A stretch of DNA of 36,852 nt from an uncultured Planctomycetaceae bacterium (lineage in GTDB: Bacteria > Planctomycetota > Planctomycetia > Planctomycetales > Planctomycetaceae): the NCBI GenBank assembly GCA_943787265.1, contig CALSLT010000048.1, positions 1 to 36,852 of the forward strand, read 5' to 3'. The number at the start of each line of letters is the position of its first letter. Positions within the stretch are counted from its first letter, which is position 1. The position numbers and the translations under genes were made by a program. The notes under the pieces are model-generated. The model saw nothing but the letters and a program-made list of their open reading frames with translations. It ran no database searches and was not told where the DNA came from. Shown in pieces: positions 1 through 9,293 of this stretch.

Positions 1-34
1 TGCATACGGCAGTGGGAACGCAAAGCGCTCGGCG
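1..34. repeat. IS21 left terminal inverted repeat
   Basis: It begins TGCATACGG and runs to 34. It pairs with 2524-2557 in inverted orientation with one mismatch. The match reaches the window edge, so a slightly longer repeat cannot be excluded. Confidence 0.85.
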
Positions 35-155
35 GTGAGTGGCGGGCGGCGAGACTACACAGCGCCCAGATGATCATTTGCTGAAGTTCAGGCAGTCTTT
101 CGGTTTTTCCGGGAGTCTGGTTCTGGATGAGGCAGGTGACAGGGTGATCACAGAC

Positions 156-1649
156 ATGGATTTGTGGACCGAAGTGCGCCGTCGCGTGTTGAACGGCGAG
201 ATAAGCAAGCGAGCAGCCTGTCGTGAATACGACATTTGCTGGCAGACTTTGAAGAAGATGCTGGAGCATCCTGAGCCGCCGGGCTATCGGCTGACGAAGC
301 CTCGGCCGTCGAAGTTGGAGCCGTTTCTGCCCATCATTCACGAGATTCTCAAGAGTGATCGGCAGGTGCATCGTAAGCAGCGGCACACGGCGAAGCGTAT
401 CTTCGAGCGTCTGCGGGACGAACACGATTACGAAGGCGGCGAGACGATCGTCAAGGATGCGGTTCGAGCGTGGAAGCAGACGAATCGCGAAGTATTTCTG
501 CCGCTCTCGCACCCGCCCGGTGAAGCTCAAGTCGACTTCGGGTTTGCCGATGTGTGGCTGGAGGGCGAACTGACGAAAGTGGCTTTGTTTGTGATGACGC
601 TGCCGTATTCGGATGCGATCTACATTCAAGCGTTTCCCAGAGAATGCACGGAAGTGTTTCTGGAAGGCCATAAGCGTGCCTTCCAGTTCTTTGGCGGAGT
701 TCCTGCTCGGATCAGCTACGACAATTCAAAGATTGCCGTGGCACAGATTACGGGGAATCGCGAACGCAAGGTGACTCACGAGTTTCAGCGACTTCAGAGT
801 CACTACCTGTTTGAAGAACACTTCTGTCTGGTGCGTCGTCCGAATGAGAAGGGGCACGTCGAACGACTGCTCGACTTTGCTCGAAAGAACTACCTGGTTC
901 CAGTGCCACGGATTGATTCGCTGGAGGCATTGAATCGAGAACTGGAGAGTCATTGCCAGTCTGATCTGGGACGGCAGTTGCGCGGCAAGCCGTCGCCCAA
1001 GTCAGTGCTGCTGGCTGAAGAACGCCAGCGGTTCTTCAGGCCGCTTCCGGTTCAAACCTTCGAGGCGCATCGGATCGATCATGGGAATGCCACTTCGTTG
1101 TCGCTGGTACGGTTTCAGACCAACGACTACTCGGTGCCAACTGAGTACGCGCATCGGAAGATCACGATCGTGGCCACGGTCAATGAAGTACGACTGATCT
1201 GTAACGACCAGTTGGTGGCTCGTCATCCTCGTTACTGGGGACGTGCGAAGCCGGTCTTCGACCCGGTGCATTATCTGGCTCTGCTGGAACGTAAGCCGGG
1301 GGGATTCGATCACGCGAAGCCTCTGGAGAACTGGGACCTGCCTGTTTCCTTCGGCATTCTGCGTCGCCGTCTGGAAGCAGAACTCGGCGGCCACGGAACA
1401 CGGGAGTTCATCAAGGTGCTCCGGTTACTGGAACGTCATTCGCTGCCAGCTCTCAAGCAAGCCGTGCATAACGGTCTGGAGATCGATGCCACCAGCGCCG
1501 ATGCCATTCGGGTCATCCTGGAGTATCAGCAGGAAGAACCCGTGGCGTTGTTCAGCCTGGACGGCCGACCGCATTTAAAGCTTGTACGCGTCGCTCAGAC
1601 GGATGTTGCCGTGTACCAGACGCTGCTCGGGAAAGGAGCCACGGTATGA
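156..1649 (+). CDS. istA: IS21 family transposase IstA
   Basis: DDE recombinase that catalyses transposition together with IstB. From the ATG at 156 it is 497 aa. An N-terminal helix-turn-helix region (about residues 10-40, containing SKRAACREYDI) precedes a retroviral-integrase-like core. Likely catalytic residues are D127 (in QVDFGF), D189 (in SYDNSK) and E236 (in EKGHVE). The frame stays open back to a GTG at 39, but that extension runs next to the inverted repeat and has no convincing ribosome site, so I prefer the ATG at 156, just before DLWTEVRRRV. The stop overlaps the istB start by four bases (ATGA), which implies coupled translation. No defects are visible, so it is probably functional. 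Confidence 0.93.
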   Translation: MDLWTEVRRRVLNGEISKRAACREYDICWQTLKKMLEHPEPPGYRLTKPRPSKLEPFLPIIHEILKSDRQVHRKQRHTAKRIFERLRDEHDYEGGETIVKDAVRAWKQTNREVFLPLSHPPGEAQVDFGFADVWLEGELTKVALFVMTLPYSDAIYIQAFPRECTEVFLEGHKRAFQFFGGVPARISYDNSKIAVAQITGNRERKVTHEFQRLQSHYLFEEHFCLVRRPNEKGHVERLLDFARKNYLVPVPRIDSLEALNRELESHCQSDLGRQLRGKPSPKSVLLAEERQRFFRPLPVQTFEAHRIDHGNATSLSLVRFQTNDYSVPTEYAHRKITIVATVNEVRLICNDQLVARHPRYWGRAKPVFDPVHYLALLERKPGGFDHAKPLENWDLPVSFGILRRRLEAELGGHGTREFIKVLRLLERHSLPALKQAVHNGLEIDATSADAIRVILEYQQEEPVALFSLDGRPHLKLVRVAQTDVAVYQTLLGKGATV

Positions 1650-2443
1650 AGAAAACAGAAACGAAAAGCACCGTCCTTCTTCAACATCATCTCAAGACGT
1701 TGAAGCTGCCGACGATGCTGGCAGAACATGAAAAAGTCGCGGCTCGGTGCGCCACTGATAATATGGATCACCTGGCGTTCCTGTTGCAGTTGTGCGAACT
1801 GGAACTGATCGATCGCGAACGTCGTGCCGCCGATCGGCGACTTAAGTCAGCCTGCTTTCCGAATCACAAAACGCTCGACGCGTTCGACTTCAAAGCTCAG
1901 CCGTCATTGAACAAGGTGTTGATCACCGAACTCATGAGAGGTGAGTACATCGACAAGCGGGAGAACATCCTGCTCGTCGGTAATTCAGGCACGGGCAAAA
2001 CACACGTCGCCACTGCATTGGGAATCGCTGCGTGTGGTCACGGGCGGCGCGTTCGATTCTTTCAGGTGACGGAGCTGATTACACAATTGATGGAAGCTCG
2101 TGAAGAACGCGTGCTGATGCGGTTACGCAAACAGCTATCGAAGCTGGACCTGCTGATCCTCGATGAACTCGGCTACGTTCCCGCCAGCAAGGTGGGATCA
2201 GAACTGTTGTTCGACGTGATCAGCACGGCGTATGAACGCAACAGTCTGATCGTGACCACCAACCTGCCATTTGAAAACTGGACTGAGGTCCTCAGCAGCG
2301 AACGGCTCACGGGAGCCACTCTCGATCGGCTCACTCACCGCTGTCATATCCTCGAAGCATCCGGAGAAAGCTACCGCCTCCGCGACGCAAAACGCCGCAA
2401 ACGACCAGTCCGCTCAAGCCAGAGCGAAACAAAGACGAAATAA
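1646..2443 (+). CDS. istB: IS21 family helper ATPase IstB
   Basis: AAA+ ATPase related to DnaC that assembles on target DNA and recruits IstA. The 265-aa protein has a Walker A motif GNSGTGKTH at residues 112-120 and a Walker B LLILDE ending at D173-E174. A TTNLPF sensor-like segment lies near residue 215. The start ATG overlaps the istA stop, with a GGAG ribosome site at about 1635. The length is normal for the family and the C-terminus is basic (KRRKRP), as often seen in IstB. Confidence 0.94.
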   Translation: MKKTETKSTVLLQHHLKTLKLPTMLAEHEKVAARCATDNMDHLAFLLQLCELELIDRERRAADRRLKSACFPNHKTLDAFDFKAQPSLNKVLITELMRGEYIDKRENILLVGNSGTGKTHVATALGIAACGHGRRVRFFQVTELITQLMEAREERVLMRLRKQLSKLDLLILDELGYVPASKVGSELLFDVISTAYERNSLIVTTNLPFENWTEVLSSERLTGATLDRLTHRCHILEASGESYRLRDAKRRKRPVRSSQSETKTK

Positions 2444-2523
2444 GTAAGGCCCACCCCCGGCCACGAGCCGCCAGCCACGCTCAACCGGGACACCACTAAC
2501 AACACCGCGCTGTGAAATCCGCC

Positions 2524-2557
2524 CGCCGAGCGCTTTGCGTTCCCACTGACGTATGCA
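2524..2557. repeat. IS21 right terminal inverted repeat
   Basis: It ends ACGTATGCA. It is the reverse complement of bases 1-34 except for one base. Sulfatase-like coding sequence resumes directly after it. Confidence 0.85.
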
Positions 2558-2860
2558 GTCGCTGATATCTGGCTGGGAAAGGATCAGAATCCGGAACGCC
2601 TTCTCTACTGGAAGAAGCAGTATCCGACCGCCCTGCACGGCGAATGGAAATACCATGTGAACCGGCGTGATGGCGACGAGCTCTATCAACCTGGTCGAAC
2701 GACCCGAACGAAACAACGAACGTCATCGCCAGCACCCCGAGCAGGCGGCGAGCATGCTCAAGTCCATCAAAGCCTGGGACAAATCTCTGCCGCCGCTGCC
2801 GCGACGAACGGCACGCCAATCGGAAGCCAGGACGAAAAGCCCTCAGTCAAAGAAGCCTAA
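2558..2860 (+). pseudogene. Sulfatase C-terminal remnant, truncated by IS21
   Basis: Directly after the IS21 end a frame reads ADIWLGKDQNPERLLYWKK, then GEWKYHVNRRDGDELY. This resembles the end of planctomycete sulfatases, where a 'gKWKYh...dELYnL' strand precedes the last helix. A +1 shift at about 2684 moves the frame, which continues NLVERPERNNE and HPEQAASMLKSIKAWDKSLP, the typical closing helix. The N-terminal half with the formylglycine motif is not in the window; it would lie left of the IS. After about 2820 a Lys-rich segment leads towards the next hydrolase with no clear stop or start between them. The gene is non-functional as it stands. Confidence 0.7.
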
Positions 2861-2883
2861 AGAGCAAAAGGGAAACCGAAAAA

Positions 2884-4150
2884 GGAAACGGCCTCGCTGC
2901 GAAACCAAAGAAAACAGAATCCGCTTCGTACCCCTGGCAGAACTACACCGGACCGTTGCAACAGAACTGGTTCGAATTGCACGACGGGTTGAAGAATTCG
3001 CAGTACATCTTTGAGACGACCAGGAAAGGCACGGTCGCCTTTGTCGGTGGCTCCATTACTGGAATGCCCTGGCGAAAGAAGGTGATGGAAAACCTCAAAC
3101 GGCGTTTCCCGTCGACAGAGTTCAAGTTCATCCTCGCCGGAGTCGGTTCAACCGGAACGATGTATGGCTCGTTTCGACTGGATCGGGACGTCATTCAAAA
3201 GGGAAAAGTCGATCTGCTGTTCGAAGAAGCAGCGGTGAACGATGTGCCATTGGACGAACGGCCGACCAAACGGTTCGTGGCATGGAAGGCATTGTTCGGC
3301 GCGCGCGGCGGGCCAACCCTGACATGGACATCGTCATGATGCATTTTGCCTGCACGGATAAGCTCGAAGATTACGAGAACGGGAAGACGCCCGAGGTGAT
3401 TCAGAGTTTCGACAAAGTGGCCGAGCACTATGGGGTGCCGACGCTTGATATCACCGAGGAGATTTACGAGCGCATCAAGCGTGGAGAGTTCACTTGGAAG
3501 GATGACATCAAGGGGGTGCACCCATCGCCCTTCGGACAGCAACTCTATGCAGACAGCATCGAGCGGCTGCTCGATGAAGCGTGGTCGGGAAAGCCCCGTC
3601 CGGTCGTTGCTCATGCGATGCCTGAGAAACTGGATCCGGCCTCCTATAGCGAAGGCAAACTGTTTGCGCCGCGAATCGCCAAAAACTGAACGGCTTTGCT
3701 GTTCAGACCGACTACGATGCCGCAGCAGAAGGCGGCAAGGTGCGAACGGGTTGGAACGAGCGGCCGCAGTTGATCGGACACAAGCCGGGCGACAGCTTTG
3801 ACCTCCCCTTCAAGGGTTCCGCGGTGGCCATCCAGGTGATCGCCGGACCCAAAGCCGGTATCATCGAGCACAGCGTCGATGGCTCCGATTGGGTGGAACA
3901 GGATTTGTTTGTTGCAAAGAACAGCTTCAAACTGCACCTGAACCGGATCTATATCCTGCGCGACGGACTCGACCCGGAAAAGGAACACACCTTGACCGTT
4001 CGAATCAGTGACAAACGACACGAGCTGAGCAAAGGCAACAACTGCCGCATCGTCTATTTCGGACTGAACGGCGACCCCCGTACTCCTAAAGGTGTCAACG
4101 TGGACGGGATCTATTTTGATGGCTCGAAGGGTTCGGGACCGGAGAAATAG
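2884..4150 (+). pseudogene. SGNH/GDSL-type hydrolase (probable esterase), frameshifted
   Basis: Likely a secreted carbohydrate esterase or related SGNH hydrolase. The first frame reads YPWQNYTGPLQQNWFELHDG, then TVAFVGGSITGMPW, where GGSIT is the block I serine motif (about 3043-3060). AGVGSTGT and LLFEEAAVND follow as further blocks. Near 3283 one base is missing; the next frame carries the IVMMHF segment and the GVHPSPFGQQLYADSI block with the catalytic His (about 3516). A second one-base loss at about 3685 leads into a C-terminal beta-rich domain (VRTGWNERPQLIG to the TAG at 4148-4150). No start codon with a signal peptide is evident. The open frame runs upstream through a Lys/Ala-rich stretch, so it may once have been joined to the preceding sulfatase. 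Confidence 0.75.
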
Positions 4151-4188
4151 AATGATGCACCGACCGTAGTGAACATGAGGTTTCGGCC

Positions 4189-4252
4189 GTCGAGGAAGTC
4201 ATCAAGACTTTCGGCAACTCCATCGAGGCCGAAACTCTTCGAGTTCCGCTAC
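4189..4252. repeat. Palindromic intergenic repeat, family A, copy 1
   Basis: Contains AAGTCATCAAGACTTTCGG and, after a short loop, GCCGAAACTCTT then GAGTTCCGCTAC. It is the same inverted-repeat family as 6476-6540 and 30125-30190. The left outer arm is degenerate (GTCGAGGAA instead of GTAGCGGAA). It lies 38 bases after the hydrolase stop. Confidence 0.8.
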
Positions 4253-4630
4253 CCAGCAATTCTGAACGAGGTTGAAATCTCCAGCAGGGCCTTGAGCGCT
4301 GCAACTTGCGAACGGCTCTCACGAGAGGACGTCTCTGGAGCGGCCCACTCGAAAAATTTGTCAATTATCAGAATTTCCGCGTTGAATCTGACGCCGAGTG
4401 GTAGCGGTCTGCTGTCGCCAGCAGCCTGACGAGAAAACTGAAGCCTGCGGCTGAATCCGGAAGAATACTGACGCAGTTCGACAGTGGCGGCGATTCGTCC
4501 TACCGAAATTCAACCGGAACAGACTCGCGTGAACAGGCGTTGCGACTTGTTCTGAATCCAAATTCGGCGCGTCGGCGCCGACACAAACCACCAGCCGTTG
4601 GCTGGCAATACAGCGGGAACCACCAGACCT
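4253..4630. other. Non-coding spacer upstream of DUF1080 copy 1
   Basis: I see no supported gene here. The spacer holds ATTTCCGCGTTGAATCTG at 4373-4390, repeated identically at 13572-13589 upstream of the paralogous gene. It also holds a small hairpin, CCAGCC/GGCTGG with a 3-base loop, at 4591-4605 just before the start codon. The shared 18-mer suggests the duplication included upstream sequence. Confidence 0.6.
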
Positions 4631-7600
4631 ATGAAACTCCTCACGACACTGACGCTGCTTTCTTTCCTTGCGGCGACCGCTCAGGCACAGGAATTCCAGT
4701 CACTCTTCAATGGGAAAGACCTCTCCGGCTGGGCTGGGAAGACGGAGTTCTGGTCCGTTAAGGACGGGGCGATCTTTGGCCAGACCACGAAGGACAAACC
4801 GACAATAGGCAACACGTTTCTTGTCTGGCAGGGTGAGGTTGCCGACTTCGTCTTCAAGGCGAAGGTCCGCTTTGCGGGCAATAACTCCGGAGTGCAATAC
4901 CGCAGCGAGTTGGTCGGCAAACCTGAGGACTATGTCGTTAAAGGTTATCAGGCTGATCTGCATCCGAAGCCGGAGTTCTTCGGGATGCTCTACGCCGAGA
5001 AGTGGCGAGGGATTGTTGCTCGGCGGTTTCAGAGAGTTATCGTCGGAGTTGACGGCAAGCCACAGGTCATCGGCGAGGTTGGTGATAAGGCTCAGAAGCT
5101 TGTCGACACCGAATGGAACGAGCTGACCATCATCGCGGTTGGCAACCGGCAGATTCATCAGGTCAACGGCGTGACCACGATGGACCTGACGGATAACCAT
5201 CCGGAAGCAAAGCGGAAAGGAATCCTTGCTCTGCAGCTTCACGCCGGTGCTCCGATGACGGTCGAGTTCAAAGACATCGGGCTGCGTCATCTCAAAGGCA
5301 AAGACGGAAAAGCCGCGATCGATGCTGTGACTGAGAAAGCCGGCAACAAGGCGACTCCTGTGAAACGCATCAAAGTTGCGAAGGGGTTTCAGGCCGAATT
5401 GCTTTACTCAGTGCCCAGCGATACGCAGGGGTCGTGGGTCAACCTCTGCACGGATAACAAAGGGCGACTGCTGGTCAGCGATCAGTACGGCGGGCTGTAT
5501 CGAATTACTCCACCGGCCGCCGGAGAGACTCTCAGCGCTGCCGACGTACAGCCTGTGGCCTGCTGACATCCGAGCCGTCAACGGAATGGTCTGGGCCTTT
5601 GATGCCTTGTACGTGGGTGTCAACGACTACGAGAAGAAGATTCCATCGGGTCTGTATCGCATCTCAGACAGTGACGGAGACGACAATCTCGACAAGGTCG
5701 AGTTGTTACGGGCAATGGACGCACGAGGCGATCATGGTGTGCACGCCATTGTCCCCAGCCCCGATGGTAAGTCGTTGTTCCTGATCACGGGCAACAGCAC
5801 GAAGCCAACAGAACTTGCGGAAACATCGCAGGTACCACAGGTCTGGGGTGAAGATCACCTTCTGCCGAGTTTTCCGGACGGCCGGGGACATAATCGTGGT
5901 GTGCTCGCGCCGGGAGGCATCATCTATCGCGTCGATCCGGACGGTAAGAACTTTGAAGCCTACGCCAACGGGTTTCGCAATATCTTCGACGCCGCGTTTA
6001 ATCGCGACGGCGAACTGTTCACGTACGACGCCGACATGGAGTACGACTTCAATGTGCCGTGGTATCGGCCAACTCGAATCTGTCAGGTGACAAGCGGTGC
6101 CGAGTTTGGTTGGCGAAACGGAGCCGGAAAACGACCGACGTTCTATGCCGACAATCTTCCTGCCGTTCTCGACATCGGCCCCGGGTCACCGACCGGAGTG
6201 GACTTTCGGTTACGGCGCGAAGTTCCCGGCTAAGTATCAGAACGCGCTCTACGCACTCGACTGGAGCTGGGGGAAAACTCTACGCCGTTCATCTGAAGCC
6301 GAGCGGTTCAAGTTACACGGCGACCAAAGAAGAATTCGTCACCGGGGCTCCATTACCGATTACCGACGCCATCATTCATCCGGGCGACGGAGCGATGTAC
6401 TTCACGATTGGCGGTCGGCGAGTGCAGTCGGGGCTCTACCGGGTGACGTATGTCGGTGAGGAATCGACTACTCCCGTAGCGAAAGTCGCCAAGACTTTCG
6501 GCAACGGGCAAGAGCCGACACTCTTGGCGAGTTCAGCTACAGCCAGAAAGTCTCGACACGAGCTGGAAGCCTTCCACGGCCGACAGGATCCCAACGCCGT
6601 CAAGGTCGCATGGCCGCATCTTTCTAATAACGACCGCTTCATCCGCTGGGCAGCACGAGTGGCCATCGAGCATCAGCCCGTCGAAACATGGGCCGACAAA
6701 GCGCTGACGGAGTCGGACTCGAAGATTCAGGTCGAAGCTCTGCTGGCACTTGCACGAGTGGCAGGGGTCTGCCCGCAGCATCGAACCGATTCCAGTCCGC
6801 CGGTCGACACACAGATGCGCGACAAACTGCTGGCAGCTGTTCTGGCAATCGATCTGCCAAAGCTGGACGCCACCAGTCAGCTCACAGTGCAGCGCACACT
6901 TCAGATTATTCTCACTCGATTCGGCCGACCTGATGACGCGACCGTTCAGAAGCTGACCGTCGCACTGGCTCCACTGTTCCCGGCCGAGTCCTTCGAACTG
7001 AACTGGCTGCTGTGCGAAACGCTTGGCTGGTTGCAGTCACCGACCGTCGCGGCGAAAGCCATGGCCCTAATCGACGCCGCTCCGACTCAGGAAGAACAGG
7101 TGCAGTACGCCCGCTCGATCCGACTGCTGAAAGCCGGCTGGAACGATGAGCTGCAGACCGCGTACTTCGAGTGGTTTCTCAAAGCGGCGAATTACCGCGG
7201 TGGAGCAAGCTTCGCGAAGTTCATCGAGTTCATTCGCAATGACGCCGTCGCATCGCTGAGCGATGCTCAGAAGGACTCGCTTAAAGAGGTTCTCGCGAAG
7301 AAGCCAGTGCAGAAGTCCGCTCTCGAAAACCTCGGAGCAATCTTCAAGGGACGACCAGAAACAAATTGGACGCTGGACGAACTGTCGCAGGCGGCCCGCA
7401 CGGACTTGAAGCAGCGAGACTTCCGCAACGGCCGAAAAATGTTCGCAGCCGCCGGATGTTTTGCCTGCCATCGCTTCAGGAATCAGGGTGGCATGACCGG
7501 CCCGGACCTGACAACAGCTGGCCGCCGCTATTCGTCTCATGACCTGCTCGACCAGGTGGTGAATCCCAGCAAAGTCATCAACGATCAGTTCTCTGCTGTG

Positions 7601-7861
7601 ACGGTCGTCACTGACGAAGGACTCGTTCATACCGGCGTGGTCGTCAACCTGGGCGGTGACCGGCTGACGCTAAACACCGACCTGACTGATCCCAACAAAC
7701 GAGTGAACATCGACCGTAATTCGATCGAAGAATTGATCGCGTCGAAGACATCACCGATGCCGGCCGGCCTGTTCAATCGAATGACAAAAGACGAAATCCT
7801 CGACCTGACCGCCTACCTCATTAGCGGTGGTGATGCGGGGCATGAGTACTTTCAGAAATAG
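4631..7861 (+). pseudogene. DUF1080 + PVC-type dehydrogenase + CxxCH haem protein, copy 1 (frameshifted)
   Basis: Large secreted multidomain protein. The ATG at 4631 gives a signal peptide (MKLLTTLTLLSFLAATAQAQ). The DUF1080 (3-keto-disaccharide hydrolase, concanavalin-like) domain covers about residues 20-215, with LFNGKDLSGW and HPKPEFFGMLYAEKWRG. A PVC-type dehydrogenase beta-propeller follows (KGFQAELLY, SDQYGGLYRI, NGMVWAFDALYV), then a HEAT-like helical part and a C-terminal haem domain with CFACH (about 7457-7471). Against the intact paralogue at 13687, single extra bases occur at about 5557, 6200 and 6272; removing them restores about 1075 aa. A palindromic repeat replaces part of the coding sequence at 6476-6540. 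Either a pseudogene or a gene with sequence errors. Confidence 0.85.
6476..6540. repeat. Palindromic repeat, family A, copy 2, inside a coding region
   Basis: GTAGCGAAAGTCGCCAAGAC at the left and CTCTTGGCGAGTTCAGCTAC at the right. It is in frame within the DUF1080/dehydrogenase copy 1 and encodes VAKVAKTFGNGQEPTLLASSA. At this point the paralogue has a shorter, unrelated segment (net difference 13 aa). Confidence 0.85.
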
Positions 7862-7907
7862 TTTAGTGACTGCCGCTACCGTGCAGTCGAAACCGATTCC
7901 AGGAACA

Positions 7908-7967
7908 GTGCACGAAGACACAAAGTAAATCATTTCCTCTCTTCGTGACTTTGTGCGAGATTCATAA
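7908..7967. repeat. Palindromic intergenic repeat, family B, copy 1
   Basis: CACGAAGACACAAAG at 7911-7925 faces CTTCGTGACTTTGTGCGAG at 7941-7959. Related copies lie at 16945-17024 and 33391-33466. It ends 43 bases before the next sulfatase start. Confidence 0.75.
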
Positions 7968-8009
7968 CACAAACACTGATCGTAGTTTGACGACAGGAGA
8001 TTCAATACC

Positions 8010-9293
8010 TTGACGAAGTCAATAGTTACCGCGTTCTGCGTTCTTCTTTTGGCCTGCTCATTCGCGTACGCCGAATCCGAAACGCCACCGAACGTCGTTC
8101 TGATTCTTTCCGATGACCAAGGCTACACCGATTACGGATTCATGGGGCATCCGGAAATCGAGACGCCTCATCTCGACAAGCTGGCATCGGAAAGCGCGTT
8201 GTTTCGGCGCGGGTATGTTCCGACGGCGTTGTGCCGTCCTTCGCTGATGACGCTGATCACCGGTCTCTATTCACATCAGAATAAAACGACCGGAAACGAT
8301 CCGAGGAACACTCCAGCAAACAAAGCTCACGCTGAGAAAGCGGGCAAGAGCGCGACTGAACTGTTGATCTCGCATATCGACAAGACTGGCGCTCTGCCGC
8401 AGTGGCTGGCCGAGAGGGGTTATGTCAGTCACCAGAGCGGCAAGTGGTGGGAAGGTTCATTCGGCGCGGCGGTTTCACCGAAGGAATGACCAAAGGCTTC
8501 CCGAACAAAGGCGGTCGACATGGCGATGCGGGACTGAGGATCGGCCGCCATGGGATTAAGCCTGTCACGGATTTCATCGATCGAAGTGTGGCTGCGGAAA
8601 AACCGTTCTTTGTCTGGTACGCGCCGTTCATGCCGCACACGCCTCACACTCCTCCGGCACGGCTGTTCGAGAAGTACAAGGCGAAGGGAGTCCACGAGCG
8701 AATCGCCAAATACTACGCGATGTGTGAGTGGTTCGATGAAACCTGCGGGGCGTTGATCAATCACATCGACGACTCGGGAATCAAAGAGAACACGCTCATT
8801 CTCTATGTCTGCGACAACGGCTGGATTCAAACGGAAACAGGCAGCTACGCACCGCGATCCAAACGCAGCCCGAATGAACATGGAACTCGAACACCACTTA
8901 TGTTCCGCTGGCCGGGAACGATTCCCGCAGCCGACCGTCCCGAACTCTGTTCGTCGATCGATTTCGTCCCAACCATTCTGGCAGCCGCCGGAGCAACAGG
9001 ACCGCACGACTTCCCAGGACTCAATCTCCTGCCGGAATTGAAATCCGGCAAAGCCATCGAGCGTGACACTTTGTTCGGTGAGTCGTTCGCTCACGACATT
9101 GCCGACATCGAAAACCCTCAGGCGTCATTGCTTTATCGCTGGGTGATCCACGGCCATGACAAGCTCCTGCTGACCTACGACGGCGCGCCCGGAAAGATGA
9201 AGTATCCGCCTGCAGAGCGGCGAACCTCAGCTCTTCGATCTGAAGAATGATCCCGGTGAGAAGAGAAATCTCGCCAGCAGAAATCCGGAGCGG
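8010..9293 (+). pseudogene. Sulfatase A, first half of a tandem sulfatase (frameshifted)
   Basis: Secreted sulfatase that would hydrolyse sulfate esters on glycans. The start is a TTG at 8010, supported by AGGAGA at 7994-7999 and a good signal peptide (MTKSIVTAFCVLLLACSFAYA). The metal-site segment VLILSDDQGYTDYG is followed by LCRPSL, with the formylglycine Cys at 8232-8234. The Arg usual at the fifth motif position is Leu, a variant I recall from some sulfatases. A one-base loss at about 8478 and a one-base gain at about 9213 break the frame; between them lie GKWWEG, FVWYAPFMPHTPH and LYVCDNGW. After the second shift the frame (LFDLKNDPGEKRNL) runs without a stop into sulfatase B, so the two domains form one chain of about 935 aa. 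Confidence 0.85.

Larger units (their letters stand above)
1..2557 (+). mobile_element. IS21-family insertion sequence, complete or nearly so
   Basis: Two overlapping genes, istA and istB, are flanked by inverted ends. Bases 1-34 match the reverse complement of 2524-2557 with a single mismatch (left base 9). The outermost bases are TG at the left and CA at the right, as usual for IS21 elements. The element starts at the first base of the window, so its left target flank is not visible and no target duplication can be tested. To the right, at 2558, the reading frame of a sulfatase C-terminus begins, so the element sits in a sulfatase gene. It has no frameshifts, unlike the genes just downstream, which suggests recent arrival or a better-covered repeat. 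Confidence 0.9.

Noticed and set aside
5550..6280. Programmed ribosomal frameshifting in DUF1080 copy 1
   Set aside because: The shifts occur at unrelated sites without slippery heptamers or a common structure, and the paralogue reads through without them.
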